A stretch of 64,000 bases of DNA. It comes from Acidobacteriota bacterium. Its GTDB lineage: Bacteria; Acidobacteriota; Terriglobia; Bryobacterales; Bryobacteraceae. The notes beneath the pieces are model-generated. The model saw only the letters and a program-made list of their open reading frames with translations. It did no database searches and was not told the origin of the DNA. Positions 29,515 through 39,250 of the stretch are shown piece by piece. The translations under genes and the position numbers were made by a program. The stretch is taken from positions 47,740 through 111,739 of the forward strand of contig JACQDF010000169.1 in NCBI GenBank assembly GCA_016201205.1. The letters are read 5' to 3'. Positions within the stretch are counted from its first letter, which is position 1, and each line of letters opens with the position of its first letter.

Positions 29515-31095
29515 TTATTTCCGGGCGACCGGGCCGCGTTTTTTCCGTCCCGCAACCAGAGTCCCGTCGCTCGCTGCCCAGCGCCCCAGCCGGTACTTCC
29601 TCTCATATCCAGCCGAGGTATTGGAAATGGTCACGAGGACGGCGCCGCTGGTATCGCAGCAGTAGTCCTCGACCACTTCCTGGCTGGCGGCCCAATCCCA
29701 GCGTGCAATGGGAATGCCAGTTAGTTCCATCTGTTTGTGCAGAGCCGGGTCGAACGGAAAAAGAACCTGATCCCAAACGGATATGTCTCCGGCGGGGAGG
29801 CCGTCTTTGCCCAAGTGGCTGGATTCCAGATAGCGGAAATGGCCAATGTTGTGCGCGGGCCGGTAGCGTCGGGCCACCTGGAGGGGCGGCTGGCCCGGCG
29901 CCGGCAAAGGCGTCCCTTTGAGGAAGAGCGGGTCGAACGTGATGTCCCGGCCACAATCGGCCTCGCGCCAGACGCCGAAGTTGCGCGTGAACCGGTCGCG
30001 CAACTGGTAACCCGCCTGTGCGTCCGCCTGGATCGCCAACCCGATGGCGGTCGCGAAGCGAGTATAGGCGGAACGCCGCACGCGAGCCCCAAAGACTTCC
30101 CGCAACGCCCGGGAGACGAGCGGGAGTTCGCTTCCCCCTCCGGTCACGTAGAGAACCTCGATCACACCGTCATGAGAGCTGAGCAGCCGCTCGACCACCT
30201 GAATCGTCTGGTCGATGAGAGGCTGGCAACGCTCATAAAACCCGGTCACGGGGATCGAAACGGAATCCCAGCCTGGCGCCATCACGTCCAGGTCGATGTT
30301 GATCCGTTTCGAGTTTGGGTGCAAAGCTTCTTTCTTCCCCCGGCACTCCTCGTGCAGCCAGAACAGGTCCGCCGGAGCAAGGCTGTTATGCTCCGATGCG
30401 CTGAACCCGGAGGCCTGGGTCGCCATCTCCGCCAGAATCTCGTCGAAGTCGTCCCCGCCCAGCGTGGGGATGCCGTCGGAGGCGATGACGGAATGAGTCT
30501 GCTCATCCAGCTCCACCAGCGAGGCGTCAAAGGTGCCGCCACCCAGATCATAGACCAGGATCTTGGTACAGGAGCCGGCCTGGCTTTTCTGGCGACGGGC
30601 GTGGCCGAACTCGATGCTGGCGGCGGAGGGCTCGTTCAACAGACCGAGCACTTCAAAGCCGGCGCGGCGAAACGCCTCCATCGTGAGGAAGCGCTGGTTG
30701 ACATTGGCGTTGGCGGGAACTCCGACCATGACTTCCAGCGGTTCCCTCGAGCGGGTCAGGCTGGACCGCTCGAGGAGAGCTTTGTGCAGCGCTTGGGTGA
30801 GCCCGGTCAACAGTTCCAGCATCGGGATTCGCAGCCAGCCGACCTCCACCTTCGTTTCCGGCCCGGCGTCCTGCAAGAGCCGCTTGATCGAACGAATCGT
30901 CGTCGCCTGCGGATCCTTCTGCGCCCGCCACGCTTCCCAGCCGTAGAGCCATTCCCCGCGAGACACAGCCAGCAAAGGAGGAAACCATTCCCAGACGTCG
31001 CCATCGGACGCCTCGAACGTGACAATCGGGTAGTTGCCGCGATCAACGGCGGCGACCGCGATACGGGTTGTTCCAAAATCAATGCCGAGTCTCAT
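29515..31095 (-). CDS. Hsp70/DnaK-family protein (short, actin-like ATPase)
   Basis: MRLGIDFGTTRIAVAAV; KILVYDLGGGTFDASLVEL; EVLYVTGGGSELPLVSRALREVFG; start set to 31095. Confidence 0.9.
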   Translation of the reverse strand: MRLGIDFGTTRIAVAAVDRGNYPIVTFEASDGDVWEWFPPLLAVSRGEWLYGWEAWRAQKDPQATTIRSIKRLLQDAGPETKVEVGWLRIPMLELLTGLTQALHKALLERSSLTRSREPLEVMVGVPANANVNQRFLTMEAFRRAGFEVLGLLNEPSAASIEFGHARRQKSQAGSCTKILVYDLGGGTFDASLVELDEQTHSVIASDGIPTLGGDDFDEILAEMATQASGFSASEHNSLAPADLFWLHEECRGKKEALHPNSKRINIDLDVMAPGWDSVSIPVTGFYERCQPLIDQTIQVVERLLSSHDGVIEVLYVTGGGSELPLVSRALREVFGARVRRSAYTRFATAIGLAIQADAQAGYQLRDRFTRNFGVWREADCGRDITFDPLFLKGTPLPAPGQPPLQVARRYRPAHNIGHFRYLESSHLGKDGLPAGDISVWDQVLFPFDPALHKQMELTGIPIARWDWAASQEVVEDYCCDTSGAVLVTISNTSAGYERKYRLGRWAASDGTLVAGRKKRGPVARK

Positions 31096-31520
31096 GGTCC
31101 TGGCGCCGGAGCATGCCATCCGAGAAGCGCTCTGCTCTGCCATTCTTCGAAGGCCCGGCTCACGATAGGCAGGACCTCCGCGGCATGGAAGGGCTTCGCC
31201 AGCAGATCAAAGCCGCCCAGGTTCAGCACTGTCGCCCAAAGAGCTTCGTCAGCCAGCCGCGAAGCCACAATGAGGGCAGGCGCATCGGCCATTTGTTCGA
31301 TTTCCTTCAGCAGATCCCTCCAGCAGCCATCCGGATAATCGCACTCGGCGACGACAACAAAGATCCGGACAGTGCGAAGGACTGTTCTGGCTTCCTGCAA
31401 CCGCCCGGCAAAGCGCAGCTTCCAGGGGGAAGAACTGAGGATGTTGGAAAGTGATCCGCGATCCTCGTCGGAGGGAAGAAGGGCCAGGACCGTCGCCGAT
31501 CGGGCCGGCCTGCTGTTCAT
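31092..31520 (-). CDS. Receiver-like (pseudo-receiver) protein overlapping the Hsp70 gene
   Basis: Receiver-like pattern ...RIFVVVAECDYPDGCW...APALIVASRLADEALWATVLNLGGFDLLAKPF; usual LLD phosphoacceptor site not conserved. Confidence 0.6.
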   Translation of the reverse strand: MNSRPARSATVLALLPSDEDRGSLSNILSSSPWKLRFAGRLQEARTVLRTVRIFVVVAECDYPDGCWRDLLKEIEQMADAPALIVASRLADEALWATVLNLGGFDLLAKPFHAAEVLPIVSRAFEEWQSRALLGWHAPAPGP

Positions 31521-31620
31521 GCGCCACCTCCCGAAGCGAGGTTTTCTGACCGGGCGGCTCGGTCATGATGAGAACACCCGGTGGTGATCCTCTCGGGGAA
31601 GGGCGGTTTGATCCGAACTC

Positions 31621-31648
31621 AGGACAAACTGAATATAGGACAAACTGA
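31621..31648. repeat. 12-bp direct repeat AGGACAAACTGA-ATAT-AGGACAAACTGA upstream of the pseudo-receiver/Hsp70 pair
   Basis: 31621-31632 and 31637-31648 are identical. Confidence 0.85.
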
Positions 31649-31675
31649 GGCGAAAAACAATGGGGTTCTGATCAC

Positions 31676-32113
31676 TCAGTTGAAGACCAGAAGCGTCAGC
31701 ACGCCGTCTTTTTTCACCCCCAGGTGCACGGGACGCGGCGGCCCTTTCTTCGGCACAGAGACCTCCACCCATAACTCCTCGCCTGGCTTGCGTACGGATG
31801 GATCGGGAACATTCTCCGGAATGAAGAAGGCGATGGGTTGAGCCAGCCGCGCTTTGCCGGGACCCGCAGGAACAGTCTTTACACCGTGCAAGGCCAACTG
31901 GCGTCCGTCCGCCGCGACCAGCATCGGCGCCTGATCCTTCATCTCCACCTCGACGCCCAACCGCACATAGCGACCGCGCAGCGGCAGAAATGGATCGACC
32001 GGCGTGGTCCTGGCCCACGCGCGGGGAAGCGCCTGGCGGTCATAAAGGAACTTACCCGTTACAGACAGCAGGAGCAAGAGCTGAATTGCCCCAAGCAGCA
32101 GGCCCTTTCTCAT
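31676..32113 (-). CDS. GDYXXLXY domain protein
   Basis: DPFLPLRGRYVRLGVEVE; adjacent to DUF2157 gene with ATGA-type overlap. Confidence 0.75.
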   Translation of the reverse strand: MRKGLLLGAIQLLLLLSVTGKFLYDRQALPRAWARTTPVDPFLPLRGRYVRLGVEVEMKDQAPMLVAADGRQLALHGVKTVPAGPGKARLAQPIAFFIPENVPDPSVRKPGEELWVEVSVPKKGPPRPVHLGVKKDGVLTLLVFN

Positions 32114-33198
32114 GACGACGCACCTCTGAGGCCGAGCAGGAGCCGCCGGCGCAGCCGCTCGAGCTGCCAGCCGCCCGCCAGGAACAGAACGCCAAGCAGG
32201 ATCAGGCTGAGCGAGCGGTCCATCGCGGTCATCACCCGCGAGAAGTAAAAGAACAAAACGGTGACAGCAAAGCCGGCCACTCCCAGGTTCACGCGTTCGG
32301 GGCGCCCTTCCTGAAGACCCCACCCGACCAGCCCGATGGCGCCCACGGCGCACCACGCATAGAGCGGCAGCTCATTCTTTCCGGCTGCCAGTAAGACATA
32401 AGCCAGAACCCACAGCGCCCAGACGGCGACGGGCCATGAGGCCCGCTTGCGTAGAACCCAGGCCAGCCCAACAGGCAGCAGCAGGAACAGAAATGTGGCA
32501 GGCGGATCCACGCGTCCGGCCGGCCGGGCCAGCGAGACCAGCAGGCCGCAAGGCAGCAAAGCAACCGCTCCGAGGACGGTCAGAGCTTTGCGCCAGACAC
32601 GGGCCGTCCCTGCTTCCCAAGCGCTAAGATAAGCCAGCGACAGCAGCAGGAGGAAACCGGAGATCAGCGCGCCTGAGGCCCACTGCTGCTGCTCGCCCCA
32701 TTCCGATACCAACCAGGCAGGGGTCAGCAGCGCGGCGAGGCTGATCTGCGGCCAGTCGCCGAGCAGCCATATGCCCGCCCAGGCGCCCAATGCCCACAGC
32801 AGAATGGCGTTCGGCCAATGCTCCTGAATGTGAAACACCTGACCGGCAAGCGCGATGCCGCCTCCCAAAGCGATGGTCCCCAGCGTATGCAGCGTCGTCG
32901 CCATGGCCGGCAGGCGCGAGACGGACAGCAGGCCGCCTGCATGCAGGGCCGTGAGCATCAGCGCAATGAGAGCCATCCGCCAGAAAGGAGAGATGTTCTC
33001 CCAATGCGCCGTGACGAACAGGAGCACCCCGGCCCCGAGGAGGATCCCGCCGAGGCACAATGCTAACAGAACCGGCCATCGCAGGCGGGCGATCTCAGGC
33101 CGATGCGCCTCGAAAGCCCGGATCCGAGCAGCGGTATCCGGGTCCAGAAGGCCGGCGGCAAGCCAGCCTTCAAGGTGTTTTTCCCAAGGCAGACGCAT
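32110..33198 (-). CDS. DUF2157 domain membrane protein
   Basis: WEKHLEGWLAAGLLDPDTAARIRAFEAHR...LLGAGVLLFVTAHWENISPFWRMALI; many TM segments; start set to 33198. Confidence 0.8.
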   Translation of the reverse strand: MRLPWEKHLEGWLAAGLLDPDTAARIRAFEAHRPEIARLRWPVLLALCLGGILLGAGVLLFVTAHWENISPFWRMALIALMLTALHAGGLLSVSRLPAMATTLHTLGTIALGGGIALAGQVFHIQEHWPNAILLWALGAWAGIWLLGDWPQISLAALLTPAWLVSEWGEQQQWASGALISGFLLLLSLAYLSAWEAGTARVWRKALTVLGAVALLPCGLLVSLARPAGRVDPPATFLFLLLPVGLAWVLRKRASWPVAVWALWVLAYVLLAAGKNELPLYAWCAVGAIGLVGWGLQEGRPERVNLGVAGFAVTVLFFYFSRVMTAMDRSLSLILLGVLFLAGGWQLERLRRRLLLGLRGASS

Positions 33199-33244
33199 GG
33201 GGCATAGACAAGATACCACGGAGGGAGAATAAGGGGAAGGGGGC

Positions 33245-33273
33245 TTGACGGGCGGCGTGGTCTATCGTATGAT
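33245..33273 (+). promoter_or_regulatory. Candidate sigma70 promoter of the TetR/efflux operon
   Basis: TTGACG (33245-33250), 17-bp spacer, TATGAT (33268-33273). Confidence 0.65.
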
Positions 33274-33292
33274 TGAATCGATCGTTCGTTTT

Positions 33293-33952
33293 ATGCAGCC
33301 CATGCTCCCCGCTACCACCACCCCCACCACCAAACACCGTATCCTCGATGCCGCTGAACGCCTCTTCGCTTTCAACGGCTTCGACGCCACTTCCCTTCGC
33401 ATGATCACGACCGAGGCCGGCGTCAACCTCGCTGCCGTCAACTACCATTTCCAATCCAAGGACGCTCTGCTCCACGCTGTCTTTGCCCGCCGTGCAGGCC
33501 CGGTCAACCAGCGCCGGCTCCAACTGCTGGACAAGCTGGAAACCGGGGCGGGCAACAACCCAGTGCCCGTCGAGGCCGTCCTCGAGGCGTTTCTACGGCC
33601 GGTCCTCGAAGCAGGCAACCTCGCGGACTGCATCCCGAAGATGATGGTCCGCATGCAGTACGTCGAGTCGGACGAAACCTTCCGCAAAGTTTTCGAGGCG
33701 CATTTCAAGCCGGTGGTGTTGCGATTTCGCCTGGCGATGCGCCGCTCGTTGCCTGGCCTGCCGGAGGAAGAATTGTTCTGGCGAATGCAGTTCGCCATTG
33801 GCGGATTCACCCACATCTTTGCCGGCAGCCACCTGATACAGGTGTTCTCGGAGGGCAGATTCCCGACGCCGGCTCCCGAAGCCACTTTGCGCAGGCTGAT
33901 TCAGTACGCGGCGGCGGGACTCCGTGCTCCCGTGCGGGAGGTGCGTCTATGA
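33293..33952 (+). CDS. TetR/AcrR family regulator (CecR/YbiH-like)
   Basis: KHRILDAAERLFAFNGFDATSLRMITTEAGVNLAAVNYHFQSKDALLHAVFARR; efflux operon follows. Confidence 0.88.
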   Translation: MQPMLPATTTPTTKHRILDAAERLFAFNGFDATSLRMITTEAGVNLAAVNYHFQSKDALLHAVFARRAGPVNQRRLQLLDKLETGAGNNPVPVEAVLEAFLRPVLEAGNLADCIPKMMVRMQYVESDETFRKVFEAHFKPVVLRFRLAMRRSLPGLPEEELFWRMQFAIGGFTHIFAGSHLIQVFSEGRFPTPAPEATLRRLIQYAAAGLRAPVREVRL

Positions 33953-35274
33953 AGCTCTGGCTGCTGCTGGCGGCGTCTCCCGTTTGGGCGCAGCACATGC
34001 TGCCGCTGTCGATGAAAAAATCGACCGAGATCGCGCTGGCGCCGGCGGGCAATACCCGCATCGAGCTCGCCCGCGAGCTGGTCGCGCAAGCCGAAGCCCG
34101 CAAAGCGCAGGCTCGGGGCGCGCTGCTGCCCAACCTGGACGGCAGCGTTTCTTATCAGGACGTGACCCGGAACCTGAAGGCGTTCGGGCTCTCCTTCACC
34201 GGTTTGCCGGGCATCCCGGGCGTGCCGAGTTTCTCGTTTCCCGCCTTCGTTGGCCCGTTCTCGATCTTCGACGCGCGCGCGACCGCCACGCAAAACGTGC
34301 TCGATCTGAGCAGCATCCGCCGCTACAAAGCCTCAACAGCCGGCGTCGAAGCGGCCAGGAACGAGCAGGAGAACACGCGCCATCAGGTGACCGATCAGGT
34401 GGCGCGCGCTTATCTGGCCGCGGTGCGGGCTGATGCCCGCGTCGATGCCGCGCGGGCCAACGCCGAGCTGGCTGAAGCGCTGCTGCGGCTGGCGGAATCG
34501 CAGAGGCGGGCCGGCACGGGGCTGGCCATCGAAGTGACCCGAGCGGAGGCCCAACTGGCGAACGAGCGCCAGCGGCTCGAAGCAGCCGGCAACGAGCGCA
34601 ATAAAGCGCATCTGCAACTGCTGCGTGTGATGGACCTGCGGCTGGACACGAAGCTCGACTTGACAGACAGGCTCGCTTATCAGCCGGCGGAGCCGGTAAG
34701 CTATGAGCAGGCTTTGCGCACCGCACTCGATGGCCGGCCAGACTGGAAAGCGCAGCAATCGCGGGAGCGGGTGGCGCAGATCAGTTACAGCGCCACCCGG
34801 TCGGAGCGGCTTCCCTCGATCACTGCGTTTGGCGACTACGGGCCTATCGGCCCTTCGCCTGGCGACTCCCGATCCACGCGCGCCGCCGGGCTGGCTTTGC
34901 GAGTGCCGATCTTCGACGGCGGCCGCCGCGACGCCCGCCGCGCTGAATCTGCTTCGCAACTGCGCGTTGAGCAGATCCGCACCAGGGATCTGCGCGAGCA
35001 ACTCGAGCTGGAGCTGCGCATCGCCTTTGACAACCTCAGCTCGGCCGAGGCTCAGGTGCGCACCGCTGAGGAAGGGCTGCGGCTGGCCGAAAAGGAGCTC
35101 GAACAGGCCCAGCGCCGTTACAAGGCTGGAGTCGCCACCAGCATTGAGATCACCGACGCGCAGACGCGGCTCGCACGGGCGCGGGAAAACCGCATTTCGG
35201 CGCTCTTCCAGCACAGTCTGGCGCGGCTCGATTTGGGCACGGCGATGGGCGCCGTCGGGAGGTTCCTGCCATGA
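33949..35274 (+). CDS. TolC-family outer membrane efflux protein
   Basis: Coiled-coil OEP repeats, ...GVATSIEITDAQTRLARARENRISALFQHSLARLDLGTAMG. Confidence 0.92.
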   Translation: MKLWLLLAASPVWAQHMLPLSMKKSTEIALAPAGNTRIELARELVAQAEARKAQARGALLPNLDGSVSYQDVTRNLKAFGLSFTGLPGIPGVPSFSFPAFVGPFSIFDARATATQNVLDLSSIRRYKASTAGVEAARNEQENTRHQVTDQVARAYLAAVRADARVDAARANAELAEALLRLAESQRRAGTGLAIEVTRAEAQLANERQRLEAAGNERNKAHLQLLRVMDLRLDTKLDLTDRLAYQPAEPVSYEQALRTALDGRPDWKAQQSRERVAQISYSATRSERLPSITAFGDYGPIGPSPGDSRSTRAAGLALRVPIFDGGRRDARRAESASQLRVEQIRTRDLREQLELELRIAFDNLSSAEAQVRTAEEGLRLAEKELEQAQRRYKAGVATSIEITDAQTRLARARENRISALFQHSLARLDLGTAMGAVGRFLP

Positions 35275-36446
35275 AGACCCGCATCCGCATCATCCTTCTG
35301 CTGATCCTCGTGCTGGCCGTCGCCGCCGGCATCTTGCGCTCGGGTCTGTTCAGGAAGGAAAACCAGAACCTGATCCGGCTCTCGGGCAACATCGAGATCA
35401 CACAGATCGATATCGCGTTCAAGCTTCCAGGCCGGCTGATCGCACTGAACGTCAAGGAAGGATCGAGGGTGACCAAGGGCATGGTGCTGGCCCAGATCGA
35501 CCAGGCTTCTCTCCAGCGGCAGAAAACGAGGGAAGAGGCAGGAGTGAGTGCGGCCCAGGCGCAGCTTGCGCAGATGATCACCGCCATCCAGTACCAGCGC
35601 GAGGTGATCGAGGGCGATCTGCAATTGAGGCGGGCCGAGCTCGGCCAGGCGGAGGCTCGTCTGAGGGAACTTCTAGCCGGCGCCCGGCCGCAGGAGATCC
35701 AGGAGGCCCAAGCTCGCCTCGAGGATGGCAAAGCCTGGCACGAGCAGGCCAGGCGCGATTGGGAGCGGGCGCAGACGCTCTATAAGGACGAAGACATCTC
35801 GACCGCTCAGTACGACCAGTTCCGGGTGCGGTTCGACAGCACGGCCATGCTTCTGCGCCAGGCCCAGCAGCGGCTCGCGCTGGTAGAGGAAGGCACCCGC
35901 CGGGAAGTGATCGAGCAGGCGCGCGCGCAAGTCGAGCGCGCCAGAGCAGCGATTCAGCTTGCCGAGACCAACCGGCTCGAGTTGAGACGCCGCGAGCAGG
36001 AGCTTGCGGTGCGGAAAGCGGAGATCGAGCGCGCGCGGGCCAGCGTCTCGGTGATTGATGCCCAACTGGACGACACCACGATTGCATCGCCTGCCGACGG
36101 CGTGGTGCTCGTCAAGTCGGCCGAGCTGGGTGAAGTGCTCGCCGCCGGGGCGACCGTGGTCACCATCGGCGACCTCGCACACCCCTGGCTGCGCGCTTAC
36201 ATCAGCGAGAAAGACCTCGGCCGCGTCCAACTCGGCACGAAGGTCAAGCTGACCACCGATTCGTTTCCAGGCAAAGTGTACTGGGGCCGGATTTCGTTCA
36301 TCTCTTCGGAAGCGGAGTTCACTCCCAAGCAGATCCAGACGGCGGACGAGCGCATCAAGCTCGTGTACCGCATCAAAGTGGACGTCGAGAATCCGGGCCA
36401 GGAGCTGAAAGCCAACATGCCGGTGGACGCGGAGATTGTGCTGTGA
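35271..36446 (+). CDS. HlyD-family membrane fusion protein
   Basis: N-term TM, LSGNIEITQIDIAFKLPGRLIALNVKEGSRVTKGMVLAQID, TTIASPADGVVLVKSAELGEVLAAGATVVTI. Confidence 0.93.
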   Translation: MKTRIRIILLLILVLAVAAGILRSGLFRKENQNLIRLSGNIEITQIDIAFKLPGRLIALNVKEGSRVTKGMVLAQIDQASLQRQKTREEAGVSAAQAQLAQMITAIQYQREVIEGDLQLRRAELGQAEARLRELLAGARPQEIQEAQARLEDGKAWHEQARRDWERAQTLYKDEDISTAQYDQFRVRFDSTAMLLRQAQQRLALVEEGTRREVIEQARAQVERARAAIQLAETNRLELRRREQELAVRKAEIERARASVSVIDAQLDDTTIASPADGVVLVKSAELGEVLAAGATVVTIGDLAHPWLRAYISEKDLGRVQLGTKVKLTTDSFPGKVYWGRISFISSEAEFTPKQIQTADERIKLVYRIKVDVENPGQELKANMPVDAEIVL

Positions 36447-37369
36447 GTGCGGAAGCTGTCATCGAGCTGCGCAATGTGACCCGGAGATTCGGAGACCTAA
36501 CCGCTGTCGATGCGCTTCTTCTTACGGTGCAACGGGGCGAAATCTTCGGCCTGGTGGGGCCGGACGGCGCCGGCAAAACGACGACGCTGCGCCTGTTGTG
36601 CGGGCTGATGGATGCGACTGAGGGCGAGATCCGCGTCGCCGGCTTCGAGGTTCGCAAGCACCCGGACGAGGTGAAAGACCGCATCGGCTACATGGCGCAA
36701 AAATTCGGCCTCTATCCGGATCTGAGCGTGGACGAGAACATGTTCTTCTACGCCGATCTGTTCGGCGTGCTGGGGCGCGAGCGGGACGAGATGGTCACGC
36801 GGCTGCTGAAGATGACCCGCCTCGAGCCGTTCCGGGACCGGCCCGCCGGCAAGCTCTCCGGCGGCATGAAGCAGAAACTGGGCCTGATGTGCGCGCTGCT
36901 CCACAAACCGCAGATTCTGTTCCTCGACGAGCCGACCAACGGCGTCGATCCGGTCAGCCGGCGCGATTTTTGGGTGATTCTCTACCAGCTTGTCAAAGAA
37001 GGCATGACCGTATTCATCACTACCGCCTACCTGGACGAGGCCGAGCGCTGCGACCGCGTGGGGCTGATGGACAAAGGCCGTCTCATCTCGGTGGACACTC
37101 CGCAGGCGCTTCGCCGGTCGCTCGCGGAGGCTTGCTACGAAGTGCTGACACGCGATCTGCGGGCTGCCCGCGGCGCGCTCACCGGGACGCCCCTGGTCGC
37201 CGCTACGGACCTCACCGGAGGCCGCCTCCATGTCTTTCTGAAGGCCGGCGCGACCGAAGAGGAGCTGCACGCTCTGATTCCGGACGCCGACATCCGCCGC
37301 ATTCTGCCTTCGCTCGAAGACGTGTTTATCGCCACCATCCGCAAAGGAGGCAACCGTGCCGCGGCCTGA
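36443..37369 (+). CDS. ABC transporter ATP-binding protein
   Basis: GPDGAGKTTTLRLLCG; LSGGMKQKLGLMCALLHKPQILFLDEPTNGVDP. Confidence 0.95.
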   Translation: MSAEAVIELRNVTRRFGDLTAVDALLLTVQRGEIFGLVGPDGAGKTTTLRLLCGLMDATEGEIRVAGFEVRKHPDEVKDRIGYMAQKFGLYPDLSVDENMFFYADLFGVLGRERDEMVTRLLKMTRLEPFRDRPAGKLSGGMKQKLGLMCALLHKPQILFLDEPTNGVDPVSRRDFWVILYQLVKEGMTVFITTAYLDEAERCDRVGLMDKGRLISVDTPQALRRSLAEACYEVLTRDLRAARGALTGTPLVAATDLTGGRLHVFLKAGATEEELHALIPDADIRRILPSLEDVFIATIRKGGNRAAA

Positions 37370-38117
37370 TGCCGCCGTCGTCATCGAAGACCTGATGAAG
37401 CGCTTCGGCGACTTCGTGGCCGTGGATCACGTGAGTCTGGAAGTGGCCCGCGGCGAAATTTTCGGCTTCCTGGGCCCCAACGGGGCGGGCAAGTCGACCA
37501 CCATTCGCATCCTCTGCGGTCTGCTGTCCCCGACCGCGGGCAGGGCATCCGTCGACGGCACGGACGTCGCCAAAGACCCGGAGACGGTCAAGTCGCGCAT
37601 CGGCTACATGTCGCAGAAATTCTCGCTCTATGACGACCTCACCGTCGAGGAGAACATCGAATTCTTCAGCGGCATCTACGGCGTTCCGGCGGGCCTGCGC
37701 GCGGAGCGCAAGCAGTTCGCGCTTCGCATGGCGGGTCTGGAAGAGAAGCGCGCCACCATGACGCGCCTGCTGGCCGGGGGCTGGAAACAGCGGCTCGCCC
37801 TTGGATGCGCGATCCTGCATGCGCCGCCTGTCATTTTTCTCGACGAGCCGACTTCCGGCGTCGATCCCATCGCCCGGCGCTCCTTCTGGGAATTGATCTA
37901 CAACCTGTCCGCCGCCGGCCACACCGTATTTGTCACCACGCATTACATGGACGAGGCCGAGTATTGCCATCGCCTGGCCCTGATGCATGCCGGCCGGGTG
38001 ATTGCTTTGGGCACGCCGCGTGAGTTGCGCGAGCGGGTGCGCTCGGCGGAGCATCCCGAGCCAAGCATGGAAGATGTGTTCGTCGCCATGATTGAGCGCG
38101 AGGAGCATCCGCGATGA
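37356..38117 (+). CDS. ABC transporter ATP-binding protein
   Basis: GPNGAGKSTTIRILCG; LAGGWKQRLALGCAILHAPPVIFLDEPTSGVDP. Confidence 0.95.
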   Translation: MPRPDAAVVIEDLMKRFGDFVAVDHVSLEVARGEIFGFLGPNGAGKSTTIRILCGLLSPTAGRASVDGTDVAKDPETVKSRIGYMSQKFSLYDDLTVEENIEFFSGIYGVPAGLRAERKQFALRMAGLEEKRATMTRLLAGGWKQRLALGCAILHAPPVIFLDEPTSGVDPIARRSFWELIYNLSAAGHTVFVTTHYMDEAEYCHRLALMHAGRVIALGTPRELRERVRSAEHPEPSMEDVFVAMIEREEHPR

Positions 38118-39250
38118 TCAGCTTCCGCCGCACGCGCGCCATGGCCCGCAAAGAGCTGCTGCACATCGTGCGGGATCCACGCAGTCTTTACATGGCGCTC
38201 GCCATCCCGATGCTGATGCTGATCCTGTTCGGCTACGCGCTTTCGCTCGACGTCGACCGCATCCCGCTGCTCGTCTTTGACCAGGACAGCACGCCGCAGA
38301 GCCGTGCCCTGATCGCGCGATTCACCGGGTCGCGGTACTTCGAGCTGAGAAGTTTCATTGACGGGTACGGCCCGATTGAGTCCGGCCTGGCTCGAGGCGC
38401 CGCACTGGCCGCGCTGGTGATTCCGCACGACTTCTCGAAACGCCTGCTGGCGGGCCAGCAGGGCCGTGTACAGCTTCTTCTGGACGGCAGCGACTCGAAC
38501 ACCGCCGCCATCGCCCTCGGCTACGCGCGCGCTCTGGTCGCCGGCTACAGCAATGTGGTGCGCACCGAGTGGCAGATTCGCAGCGGCGCAGGCGAGATCA
38601 AACCTCCCCTCGAGCCGCAACTGCGGGTCATGTTCAACAGCGAACTGAAGTCGCGCAACTACATCGTCCCGGGCCTGATCGCCGTCATTCTCATGATCGT
38701 CGGCGCCATGCTCACTTCGCTGGCGATCGCGCGCGAGTGGGAAAACGGCTCGATGGAGGAATTGCTTTCGACGCCGGTGCGTCCCGCCGAACTGGTGCTC
38801 GGCAAACTGTCGGCGTATTTCCTGCTGGGCCTGGTCGACATGCTCACGGCCGTGATCGCCGGTGTGGGCATCTTCGGCGTTCCCCTGCGCGGCAGCGGGC
38901 TGCTGCTGTTTCTGAGCGGGTGCGTGTTCCTCTTCGGAGCGCTCTGCTGGGGGCTCTTCCTGAGCGCGGTGGCACGGAACCAGTTGCTCGCGTTCCAGAT
39001 GAGCATGCTCAGTTCGTTCCTGCCGGCCTTTCTGCTTTCCGGCTTTGTCTATGCCATCGACAGCATGCCCCTGATCCCGCGCCTGCTCACCTATGTCTTC
39101 CCTTCGCGCTACTTCGTCTCGCTGATGAAGGGCATTTTCCTGATGGGCGTCGGCCTCGAGGCGCTGTGGCTGGAGCTGCTTCTGCTGTGCCTCTACGCGC
39201 TGATCCTGTTTGCGCTGGTGACGCGCAAGCTTCGGGAGAAACTGGCATGA
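38114..39250 (+). CDS. ABC-2 type permease
   Basis: RTRAMARKELLHIVRDPRSLYMALAIPMLMLILFGYALSLDVD; C-terminal TM block. Confidence 0.93.
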   Translation: MISFRRTRAMARKELLHIVRDPRSLYMALAIPMLMLILFGYALSLDVDRIPLLVFDQDSTPQSRALIARFTGSRYFELRSFIDGYGPIESGLARGAALAALVIPHDFSKRLLAGQQGRVQLLLDGSDSNTAAIALGYARALVAGYSNVVRTEWQIRSGAGEIKPPLEPQLRVMFNSELKSRNYIVPGLIAVILMIVGAMLTSLAIAREWENGSMEELLSTPVRPAELVLGKLSAYFLLGLVDMLTAVIAGVGIFGVPLRGSGLLLFLSGCVFLFGALCWGLFLSAVARNQLLAFQMSMLSSFLPAFLLSGFVYAIDSMPLIPRLLTYVFPSRYFVSLMKGIFLMGVGLEALWLELLLLCLYALILFALVTRKLREKLA

